A DNA stretch of 64,000 bases from Bacteroides sp. GTDB taxonomy: Bacteria > Bacteroidota > Bacteroidia > Bacteroidales > Bacteroidaceae. Positions within the stretch are counted from its first letter, which is position 1. Each line of letters starts with the position of its first letter. Both the position numbers and the translations under genes were made by a program. Below are positions 42,959-50,980 of the stretch, piece after piece. The DNA lies in assembly GCF_028690125.1 (NCBI RefSeq), contig NZ_JAQVBV010000022.1, positions 1-64,000 on the forward strand, read 5' to 3'. Under the pieces are notes generated by a model that had not been told where the DNA came from, ran no database searches, and worked only from the letters and a program-made list of their open reading frames with translations.

Positions 42959-44938
42959 TTAAAGATTTAGAATGAAAGATGCCAGATTTTCATCACGATC
43001 AAGTTCCAGCTTTTTGCGCAAACGCATACGGGCTTTCTTTAGTGCTTCATCGGATTGGAAGGTAATTTGCGCAATATCTTTGTTTGTCATGTTCAACTTC
43101 AGGAAAACACAGAGTTTACGTTCATTGAGCGTAAGCGTGGGGAAAGATTTGTTGAGTTTGTCATAGAAGTCGGAATTCACTTTGAGAAATAAGGTTTCAA
43201 ACTCTTCCCAGTTGGAGTAAACAGACTTATTTTTATAGTAGCTAATAAGTGTACGTATGTTTTTCTCTCCTTCTTCATCGGTATTCTCAATACTTTTCAG
43301 CATTTTCATACAGTAGGCATCACTTTCAGAGTTCTGCACCAATTGAAGAGTGGCTGAAACCATCTCTTTCTGGCTGTATTCCAGTTGACTATTTATCTGA
43401 TCAATTTCTAACCGGAGTGCTTTCTTCTTTAACCTATTAGAAAGATAAAGCTGATACAAAAGGATAAAGACCAAAAGGGTCACTGCTATGAGGGAAAAAA
43501 TGATATAACGTTGGTTTTTTATCTTCAACTGCTGATTTACTTTCTCCATCTCGTACTTCTGCTTCTCTTTATCGTATTTATATGTACTTTCCAGTAAAGT
43601 CATCTTACGCACATTTTTCTCATTAAACATACTGTCATTCAACTGTTTGAAGTTCGCGTGATTGAGATAGGTACCTTTATAATCACCAGTAGCGACATAG
43701 ATATCGGCAAGTAATTTATAGCTATTTTTCTTTAACTCTTGATACTGTATCTCGCTGCCCACCTGCAGTGCACGGTTTGTACATTCGATGGCACGAGTAT
43801 ATTGCTTTTGAGTATAATAGAGGATACCCAACTCGCTTAATGCTTCGCCACAAGCATATTTTAATTCTGCCTTCTGTGCTAAAGCAAGCGCTTCTTTAAG
43901 ATTTTTTTCCGCTTCGCTAAATTTCTTCTGCCCCGTATAAACAGAGCCGATACTACATAGCAGGTTGATGGTTTTATTAATTTTCTTTCCTTGCACCATC
44001 TGAAGGGCTTTTTGAAGATAGTACAAGGCTTCAGGATGCTTCATCTGTTGGTAGATACTACCAGTTTTGGTGAAGCATATAAATATCATGCTGGAATCGT
44101 TCATTTCTCTAGCAATTTGGAACGCTTGATCAACGTTTTTCAGTGCATCTTGACAATTATTCAAAGTAGACTTGATGTCTGCAATGTCGATAAGAACGTT
44201 GAAAATTCCTATTGAATCATTGTATTGCTCAGAGATATGGAGAGAGGAAAGTTTATACTCCAGTGCCTGCGGACTATTGCCTTGCCGTTGGAAGATAGAA
44301 CCCATGGCAAGATAGGCTCTCGATAACATCAGTTGATTGCTTGTCTCTGTTGCTTTGTCAATCACTTGCTGAAACTTTGTGACTGCTTCAAGATACTGCC
44401 CCTTTCTCATCAGATTGTTTGCAGTGCTATACAGTAATTTGATATAGAGAGATTGATCTTCTAAACCGGAGGCTATTTGCAAAGCCCTGTCGAATGACCG
44501 GTCGCTAGTTACGACATCACCCAAGCCTTGAGCCGCATTGCCAATAGCCAAGAGGTAGTTGCAAATACCTGTTTGATCGTTCACCTGTTCTGCTATATGA
44601 AGTGCTTGCTTGTAATAGCTAAGTGCCAACTGCTTATCTTTTGTATGATAACTCATCCCCATAGTCCATAAACTAGCGGCTTTGCCTTCAAGATAGTTCA
44701 ATTGATCAGCCATCTTCTGTGATTGCTCGGCATACGATATTGCCTTTTTCGGATTACTTCTATGAAGTTCGAAAGCTAGCTTATTGAGCATATTCACTTT
44801 GGCTGTGTCTGTACGTGTATAACCAGCTAAAACAACCTCAAGGCTGTCTACTGGGAAGAACTGCGAAAAAGCAGAGAAAATAGATAGAAAAGTAAAAGAC
44901 AATAGAGACAGGATTGCCCTATTTCGTATTGTATCCAT
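42959..44938 (-). CDS. TPR-repeat membrane regulator with C-terminal LuxR-like HTH
   Basis: The protein (about 659 residues from this start) has a signal peptide (MDTIRNRAILSLLSF...). Then come many TPR repeats over about 45-450 (for example SLWTMGMSYHTKDKQLALSYYKQAL), a membrane helix (about 490: IIFSLIAVTLLVFILLYQLYL), a coiled coil and a C-terminal HTH (TLTLNERKLCVFLKLNMTNKDIAQI). This family senses periplasmic cues and acts as a transcription regulator. The open frame extends to 44998, but that ATG would overlap the -33 box, so ATG 44938 is chosen. It is divergent from the hypothetical exported gene at 45485. Confidence 0.8.
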   Translation of the reverse strand: MDTIRNRAILSLLSFTFLSIFSAFSQFFPVDSLEVVLAGYTRTDTAKVNMLNKLAFELHRSNPKKAISYAEQSQKMADQLNYLEGKAASLWTMGMSYHTKDKQLALSYYKQALHIAEQVNDQTGICNYLLAIGNAAQGLGDVVTSDRSFDRALQIASGLEDQSLYIKLLYSTANNLMRKGQYLEAVTKFQQVIDKATETSNQLMLSRAYLAMGSIFQRQGNSPQALEYKLSSLHISEQYNDSIGIFNVLIDIADIKSTLNNCQDALKNVDQAFQIAREMNDSSMIFICFTKTGSIYQQMKHPEALYYLQKALQMVQGKKINKTINLLCSIGSVYTGQKKFSEAEKNLKEALALAQKAELKYACGEALSELGILYYTQKQYTRAIECTNRALQVGSEIQYQELKKNSYKLLADIYVATGDYKGTYLNHANFKQLNDSMFNEKNVRKMTLLESTYKYDKEKQKYEMEKVNQQLKIKNQRYIIFSLIAVTLLVFILLYQLYLSNRLKKKALRLEIDQINSQLEYSQKEMVSATLQLVQNSESDAYCMKMLKSIENTDEEGEKNIRTLISYYKNKSVYSNWEEFETLFLKVNSDFYDKLNKSFPTLTLNERKLCVFLKLNMTNKDIAQITFQSDEALKKARMRLRKKLELDRDENLASFILNL

Positions 44939-44967
44939 AATTAACTCAGAAATTTTTTTTATGATTG

Positions 44968-44999
44968 CAAAGATAGTGTTCACTTTGTCCAGTTGCAAA
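44968..44999 (-). promoter_or_regulatory. Promoter of the TPR regulator gene
   Basis: On the minus strand TTTG (44996-44999), a 20-nt spacer and TATCTTTG (44968-44975) match the Bacteroides consensus. Transcription would begin near 44961, downstream of the ATG at 44998 and upstream of the ATG at 44938, so the downstream codon is the start. Confidence 0.75.
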
Positions 45000-45484
45000 C
45001 TTATTGCTGATTAATTTATTTAATCGCCTCTTTTCATTTTTTATAAAAAAACATCTCAGCAAAGCTTTTTGATTTAATTGTATCCAGTAATATCTACGAA
45101 ATTATTGGTCGTTATCTCACCATTAAATTCCATGCTTATTTTGACAAAAATATCATAATAATAAATCATAATGTAGTCAGAGCCAGAATAGAAATAATAC
45201 CGTTTTACATAATAAAATCTGAGATAAAAATAGAAATATAAAACGATTTCGGGAATAAAATGGGTTTATATCAGATAAGTGTCAGAACAGCATCCGGACG
45301 ATAGTATATACAATGAGAAAATAGCGATCGTATTCATTTGTTTTTTCAACATTAGAGTCTAAATCAACTATTGATTCACATTAATGAAAAGAATATCTTT
45401 TCTCCAGAAGAAAGAAAAGATGCACAAAACTGCTATCTTTGTAAAATAATCAATGATGATGAAAAATAATCAATAAAGCAAATT
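45000..45484. other. Divergent promoter region before the exported-protein gene
   Basis: No gene is seen. On the plus strand TATCTTTG (45434-45441) is a -7 element 44 nt before the ATG at 45485. The rest is AT-rich and featureless. Confidence 0.5.
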
Positions 45485-46246
45485 ATGGTACATAGAACTA
45501 TTTATTTTATACTGCTAGCATATTTTATTGGTACATCTTCAGTATACGCACAAGAGAAAGTTACCACTAAACAAGGACCATTTGTAGAAAACGATACTAC
45601 ATTTCTACTTAAAAAGTATTATTCCGGTTTTACTCAAAGCATATATATAGAAAAAGACAAGGAATCCAGGCCTTATAAACGTCTACTAAATTTCACTATG
45701 AGTAACTATGATATTGATCAGTATAATGAACTTGTAGAAATTTACACGAAAAAAAATCTTGGTCCGCTTAAGACACACAATTTATTTAATTTACCCGGCA
45801 ATTGGGTTCCTCTCTATCTATATCAAGGAGAATATTATTTGTATTCCCCAAGCGAAGGAGGACTTAATGGAAGGAGACAAATCAATGATTCCACATTAAT
45901 CTGCAATTATATAGATGGTCCCTATCCATATATTATCAACTCGGTGAAACAACCCTCTCCAGCAATCTATCACATAAGCACCTTAGAGTCTTACTCCAAT
46001 ACAGATTTACTCCGTAAGCCCAGTGATTTATATATTTATATGATCGATCCTGTCAATGAAATTGCAGTCTGGCAATATACAGCCAATGATGGAAAGCCGT
46101 CTTATACTTTGTATGTTTCGGAGAATAAAGCCAGAAATTTCAATATGATTGTATGGAATACTCCATACGAAAAAGAATTTGATGAATTTGAATTCGACCA
46201 GATTGATTTCAAGAAGTTAATAGAGCAATGCAAAAATAAGCAGTAA
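45485..46246 (+). CDS. Hypothetical exported protein, paralogue of the lipoprotein at 49354
   Basis: The 253-residue protein has a signal peptide ending near VYAQ (about residue 22). After that it aligns throughout with the gene at 49354: KQGPFVENDTTFL, YIEKDKESRPYKRLLNF, NWVPLYLYQGEYYL, DGPYPYIINSVK and the end FDQIDFKKLIEQC. No known domain is recognised. It is followed by radA with a 1-nt overlap (TAATG), so the two are probably cotranscribed. A -7 element sits 44 nt before its ATG. Function is unknown; an envelope location is likely. Confidence 0.65.
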   Translation: MVHRTIYFILLAYFIGTSSVYAQEKVTTKQGPFVENDTTFLLKKYYSGFTQSIYIEKDKESRPYKRLLNFTMSNYDIDQYNELVEIYTKKNLGPLKTHNLFNLPGNWVPLYLYQGEYYLYSPSEGGLNGRRQINDSTLICNYIDGPYPYIINSVKQPSPAIYHISTLESYSNTDLLRKPSDLYIYMIDPVNEIAVWQYTANDGKPSYTLYVSENKARNFNMIVWNTPYEKEFDEFEFDQIDFKKLIEQCKNKQ

Positions 46247-47613
46247 TGGCTAAAGAAAAAACGGTATATGTATGTAGTAACTGTGGACAGGAATCTCCGA
46301 AATGGGTAGGCAAATGTCCATCATGCGGAGAGTGGAATACGTATGTCGAAGAGATTGTACGAAAGGAAACGCCTAACCGGCGCCCTGTTTCCGGTATCGA
46401 AACTCAGAAAGCGAAACCACTTACTCTTAGTGAAATAGAAGCAGATGATGAACCACGTATCAATATGCACGACGATGAATTGAATCGTGTTTTAGGAGGC
46501 GGACTTGTACAGGGTTCTTTGGTCTTGATCGGTGGTGAGCCGGGAATCGGTAAATCAACCTTAGTGATGCAAACCGTACTCCATATGCCGGAAAAAAAGA
46601 TTCTCTATATATCCGGAGAAGAAAGTGCCCGGCAATTGAAACTTCGCGCCGATCGTCTGTCCGAAGTTTCCAGCGACTGCCTCATTGTTTGCGAGACTTC
46701 ATTGGAGCAAATCTATGTACATATAAAAAATACCCGCCCTGATCTGGTGATTATCGACTCCATTCAGACTATCTCTACGGAAAATATAGAGTCTTCTCCG
46801 GGAAGCATTGCTCAGGTACGCGAATGCTCGGCTTCTATCCTTCGTTTTGCCAAAGAGACCCATACTCCGGTATTGTTGATCGGGCATATAAATAAGGAAG
46901 GAAGCATTGCCGGGCCGAAAGTACTGGAGCATATTGTAGACACCGTCCTTCAGTTTGAAGGAGACCAACACTATATGTATCGCATTCTTCGTAGCATTAA
47001 GAATCGTTTCGGGAGTACTGCGGAATTAGGTATTTACGAAATGCGTCAGGATGGCTTGCGTCAGGTTAGTAATCCTTCGGAATTATTACTGAGTCAGGAT
47101 CACGAAGGGATGAGTGGTGTTGCTATTGCTTCTGCCATCGAAGGAGTCCGTCCATTTTTGATTGAAACACAGGCTTTAGTCAGTTCAGCTGTTTATGGAA
47201 ATCCCCAACGTTCGGCAACAGGTTTTGATATACGAAGAATGAATATGCTATTGGCTGTTCTTGAAAAGCGGGTAGGTTTTAAACTTGCACAAAAGGATGT
47301 TTTCCTAAATATTGCGGGAGGATTGAAAGTAAATGATCCGGCTATTGACCTAGCAGTTATTAGTGCTATTCTTTCTTCTAATATGGATGCAGCTATCGAA
47401 CCGGAAGTTTGTATGGCAGGTGAAATCGGTTTGTCAGGAGAGATACGTCCGGTAAACCGCATCGAACAACGCATCGGAGAAGCTGAAAAACTGGGCTTCA
47501 AACGATTCTTATTGCCTAAATATAATTTGCAGGGGATAGATACAAAGAAGCTAAAAATAGAATTAGTGCCCGTAAGAAAAGTGGAAGAAGCTTTCAGGGC
47601 ATTGTTCGGATAA
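46246..47613 (+). CDS. radA: DNA repair protein RadA
   Basis: The 455-residue protein has a C4 zinc finger (CSNCG at 10-14 and CPSCG at 24-28) and the Walker A motif GGEPGIGKST (96-105). The RadA-specific KNRFG motif (252-256) and a C-terminal Lon-protease-like domain (GGLKVNDPAIDLAVISAILSS; catalytic Ser is absent, as usual) are also present. It is a RecA-like branch-migration helicase acting in homologous recombination and repair. It starts with the overlapped ATG of the preceding stop. The FAD-dependent oxidoreductase gene follows after 42 nt. Length and motifs are normal. Confidence 0.96.
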   Translation: MAKEKTVYVCSNCGQESPKWVGKCPSCGEWNTYVEEIVRKETPNRRPVSGIETQKAKPLTLSEIEADDEPRINMHDDELNRVLGGGLVQGSLVLIGGEPGIGKSTLVMQTVLHMPEKKILYISGEESARQLKLRADRLSEVSSDCLIVCETSLEQIYVHIKNTRPDLVIIDSIQTISTENIESSPGSIAQVRECSASILRFAKETHTPVLLIGHINKEGSIAGPKVLEHIVDTVLQFEGDQHYMYRILRSIKNRFGSTAELGIYEMRQDGLRQVSNPSELLLSQDHEGMSGVAIASAIEGVRPFLIETQALVSSAVYGNPQRSATGFDIRRMNMLLAVLEKRVGFKLAQKDVFLNIAGGLKVNDPAIDLAVISAILSSNMDAAIEPEVCMAGEIGLSGEIRPVNRIEQRIGEAEKLGFKRFLLPKYNLQGIDTKKLKIELVPVRKVEEAFRALFG

Positions 47614-47655
47614 AATAAAATCAGAAATCGTAATCATATAACCAATCGAGTAACA

Positions 47656-49314
47656 ATGATCCAAGAATATCAACTCCGTATCCTTCCCGAAATTGCAGCC
47701 AATGAACAACGGCTGAAAGAATATCTTGTGAAAGAGAAAGCGCTAAATCTACGTGAAATTAACGCTACCCGCATCTTAAAGCGAAGTATCGATGCTCGCC
47801 AACGCACTATCTTCGTTAATCTGAAAGTACGCATTTATCTCAATGAGATGCCTGCGGATGATGAATATGAGCATACTATATACAATAATGTGGAGGGAAA
47901 GCCACAAGTTATTGTAGTCGGTGCAGGCCCCGGCGGATTATTTGCAGCATTGCGCCTTATTGAACTCGGTTTACGCCCGGTAGTCATTGAACGTGGAAAA
48001 GATGTACGTGAGCGGAAAAAGGATCTGGCACTGATTAGTCGCGAACATATGGTAAATCCCGAGTCTAATTATAGTTTCGGCGAAGGAGGTGCAGGAGCTT
48101 ATTCTGACGGCAAACTCTATACTCGAAGCAAGAAAAGAGGAAATGTAGATAAGATACTGAATGTATTCTGTCAGCACGGAGCTTCTACGGCAATATTGGC
48201 AGATGCACATCCACATATAGGCACGGATAAACTGCCACGTGTCATCGAGAATATGAGAAATACCATTATTGAATGTGGAGGTGAGGTACATTTTCAGACA
48301 CGAATGGATGCTTTGATTATTAACAATGACGAAGTAAAGGGAATAGAAACAAATACAGGAAAAACATTCCTGGGGCCGGTCATCCTGGCAACAGGGCATT
48401 CCGCCAGAGATGTATATCGCTGGTTAGCGGCTAATAATGTAACTATCGAGGCAAAAGGAATTGCAGTTGGTGTTCGCTTGGAACATCCGGCTATGCTTAT
48501 TGACCAGATACAATATCACAATAAAAACGGAAGGGGAAAATATCTCCCGGCAGCCGAATATAGTTTTGTCACTCAAGTAGAAGGACGAGGAGTATACAGT
48601 TTCTGTATGTGTCCCGGTGGATTTATTGTCCCTGCTGCCAGCGGACCGGAGCAAGTAGTAGTAAACGGTATGTCTCCTTCCAATCGCGGTTCACAATGGA
48701 GTAACTCGGGAATGGTTGTGGAACTTCAACCGGAAGAGGTTATTGATGAAGAATTAAGAATGAAGAATAAAGAATTAGTTGCGCAGCAAGATGAACAGTT
48801 GCTTGCATTTAATCCTAATCTCACGGAAGTACAACTTTCAACAATTAATTCACAGATTCTTCCGGTGCTGCATTTTCAGGAAGAGTTGGAAAGACAATCT
48901 TGGTTGCAAGGAGGTAGACGGCAGACAGCACCAGCACAACGAATGTTAGATTTCACTCGTAAGAAGTTAAGTTATGATTTGCCGGAGTCTTCATACAGTC
49001 CGGGATTGATTTCTTCTCCGCTTCATTTTTGGATGCCTGAGTTTATTAGTAAGCGATTATCACTTGGATTTCAACAGTTCGGTAGAAGTAGCCATGGATT
49101 CCTGACGAACGAAGCCGTCATGATTGGTGTGGAAACACGTACTTCTTCTCCTGTCCGGATCGTGCGGGATAAGGAGACATTGCAGCACGTAACTATTCGT
49201 GGACTATTCCCTTGTGGAGAAGGAGCCGGATATGCCGGTGGGATTGTTTCTGCAGGAGTGGACGGGGAGAGATGCGCAGAAGCTGCCGCTCTTTATCAGA
49301 AAACTAAAATATAA
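47656..49314 (+). CDS. FAD-dependent NAD(P)-type dehydrogenase/oxidoreductase, with a repeat-derived insert
   Basis: The 552-residue protein has the FAD-binding dinucleotide motif VVGAGPGGLFAALRL (about 88-102), ERGKDVRERKKDL and the conserved SFGEGGAGAYSDGKL (about 140-154), plus a C-terminal GEGAGYAGGIVSAGVDG. This matches a widespread Bacteroidetes and Gram-positive family of flavoproteins with an uncharacterised reaction. Residues about 366-405 are an in-frame insert relative to typical family members; its DNA contains a 17-nt stretch also present at 31367-31383. It probably belongs to the radA transcription unit. Function is unknown beyond the fold. Confidence 0.85.
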   Translation: MIQEYQLRILPEIAANEQRLKEYLVKEKALNLREINATRILKRSIDARQRTIFVNLKVRIYLNEMPADDEYEHTIYNNVEGKPQVIVVGAGPGGLFAALRLIELGLRPVVIERGKDVRERKKDLALISREHMVNPESNYSFGEGGAGAYSDGKLYTRSKKRGNVDKILNVFCQHGASTAILADAHPHIGTDKLPRVIENMRNTIIECGGEVHFQTRMDALIINNDEVKGIETNTGKTFLGPVILATGHSARDVYRWLAANNVTIEAKGIAVGVRLEHPAMLIDQIQYHNKNGRGKYLPAAEYSFVTQVEGRGVYSFCMCPGGFIVPAASGPEQVVVNGMSPSNRGSQWSNSGMVVELQPEEVIDEELRMKNKELVAQQDEQLLAFNPNLTEVQLSTINSQILPVLHFQEELERQSWLQGGRRQTAPAQRMLDFTRKKLSYDLPESSYSPGLISSPLHFWMPEFISKRLSLGFQQFGRSSHGFLTNEAVMIGVETRTSSPVRIVRDKETLQHVTIRGLFPCGEGAGYAGGIVSAGVDGERCAEAAALYQKTKI

Positions 49315-49353
49315 ATGATTAGATATAGAAAAAAGTAACACAAATATAAGATT

Positions 49354-50211
49354 ATGAAACGCTCATTCCTTTTTATCATGCTAGTTGCCGGATTACTAAC
49401 CGGAATAATGTCTTGCACATCAAAGACTGCCAGTAATAAACAAACAGATTCCACAGCTATTGACAGTATAAGACTCACACTTATAGAAACAGTCCCCGTT
49501 CAGATTACTGACTCTACAGATTCTGTAAAGAAAGATACGTTCAGTTACGAAAAAAAAGGACCATTTGTTGAGAATGACACTACATTTCTATACAGATTCG
49601 CAACAAACAATGATGGATATTACTGTTTTGAAGATGCCTATATAGAAAGAGATCGTCAATCGAAAAGTTACCAACAAATACTTAATTATGCCTCTACTTA
49701 TCTATTAGATCATTCGGATGTTGAACAATTTGATTACGAATTAAAATATCTCCGAGAAAAACACCCACAGTCTTTCCCTAAGCATACATTATCAGATGAC
49801 TTTCCAAAAACCTGGATTCCAATTTGCTCTTTTCAAAACACATATTATATCAATGAGTTAAATGCTTCTTACACTTCTTTCTTTACTGACTCCTTATATA
49901 TTAAACAAAATATGGACGGTCCAATGCCTTACATCATTCAATCATTCAAACGAGTTACCCCAACTCACTATTTTTTTGATTTAATACGTCATGACAATCT
50001 ATGTCATCTTGACTTGCAAATAATAGATGCAGAACGTAAAATAGCTATTATCACAACGGAGGATCAAGAGAGTCACAGAAAATGGCACACATTATATATA
50101 GCTAAAGATACAGCTCCTCTACTCGATGCAATATGCTGGAATTCTACTGATATGCCTGAAGACTCTCACGTTGATTTTGATAAGATTGATTTCGAAACGT
50201 TACTTAAATAA
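49354..50211 (+). CDS. Hypothetical lipoprotein, paralogue of the 45485 gene
   Basis: The 285-residue protein has a lipoprotein signal peptide with lipobox IMSC (Cys about residue 21) and a Thr/Ser-rich linker. It then shares KKGPFVENDTTFL with the gene at 45485 and aligns to the end (YIERDRQSKSYQQILNYAS, FPKTWIPICSF, MDGPMPYIIQSFKR, FDKIDFETLLK). The family was not recognised. It lies 40 nt after the oxidoreductase gene and 9 nt before the LuxR-type gene. It may signal to that regulator, but this is only context. Confidence 0.65.
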   Translation: MKRSFLFIMLVAGLLTGIMSCTSKTASNKQTDSTAIDSIRLTLIETVPVQITDSTDSVKKDTFSYEKKGPFVENDTTFLYRFATNNDGYYCFEDAYIERDRQSKSYQQILNYASTYLLDHSDVEQFDYELKYLREKHPQSFPKHTLSDDFPKTWIPICSFQNTYYINELNASYTSFFTDSLYIKQNMDGPMPYIIQSFKRVTPTHYFFDLIRHDNLCHLDLQIIDAERKIAIITTEDQESHRKWHTLYIAKDTAPLLDAICWNSTDMPEDSHVDFDKIDFETLLK

Positions 50212-50219
50212 CAGAAATT

Positions 50220-50822
50220 ATGAACCATCAACCAGAAATAGCTATTGTAGAAGCAAATACTCTCACCTGCCTAGGGTTAAAGTCCATATTAGAAGAAATC
50301 ATTCCAATGGCAATCATCCGTATCTTCCATAGTTTTAATGAACTAATGGATGATACCTCAGACATGTATGCTCATTATTTTATTTCAGCACAAATCTATG
50401 TAGAACACAATGCTTTTTTTCTTCCGCGGAAACGAAAAACAATTGTACTGGCAAGTGACAGTCCACAATTCCAACTTTCCGGAATCCCGGTTTTAAATAT
50501 CTACGAACCCGAAAAGGAGCTAGTAAAAAACATTCTGAAACTCCATCAACACGCTCATCACAATGGTTATCCAGTAAAAGATATGCCACCAATTCATACA
50601 ATTGAGCCTCATCAGGAAATTCTTTCTCCCCGTGAAATAGAAGTGCTTGTATTGATAACAAAAGGGTTAATCAATAAAGAGATTGCCGACAAACTGAATA
50701 TCAGCTTAACAACAGTTATTACACACAGGAAAAATATTACAGAAAAACTTGGAATCAAATCCGTATCCGGTCTGACTATTTATGCTGTGATGAATGGATA
50801 TGTAGAGGCTGACCGGATATAA
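50220..50822 (+). CDS. LuxR/NarL-type regulator with degenerate receiver
   Basis: The 200-residue protein ends in a NarL-type HTH (about 135-195: LSPREIEVLVLITKGLINKEIADKLNISLTTVITHRKNI). The N-terminal part (IAIVEANTLTCLGLKSILEE) resembles a receiver but the acidic pair is V-E instead of D-D, and the segment where the phosphorylated Asp should be reads YFISAQIYVEH. It therefore probably does not need phosphorylation. It starts 9 nt after the lipoprotein gene, and the TonB-dependent receptor gene follows after 158 nt in the same direction and may be its target. Confidence 0.85.
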   Translation: MNHQPEIAIVEANTLTCLGLKSILEEIIPMAIIRIFHSFNELMDDTSDMYAHYFISAQIYVEHNAFFLPRKRKTIVLASDSPQFQLSGIPVLNIYEPEKELVKNILKLHQHAHHNGYPVKDMPPIHTIEPHQEILSPREIEVLVLITKGLINKEIADKLNISLTTVITHRKNITEKLGIKSVSGLTIYAVMNGYVEADRI

Positions 50823-50980
50823 ACAGTAGAAATCAACATTGATAGACAGAAAAGTGATAAATATCTGTCAGATAACACTCAGAATAAACAGATTTAACTG
50901 TCTGAAGCCAATATCCTAATAAATGAGGATTGATTAACCGGATTATTTGCCTTTACTTTGCACCGACAAAATAACTGCAA

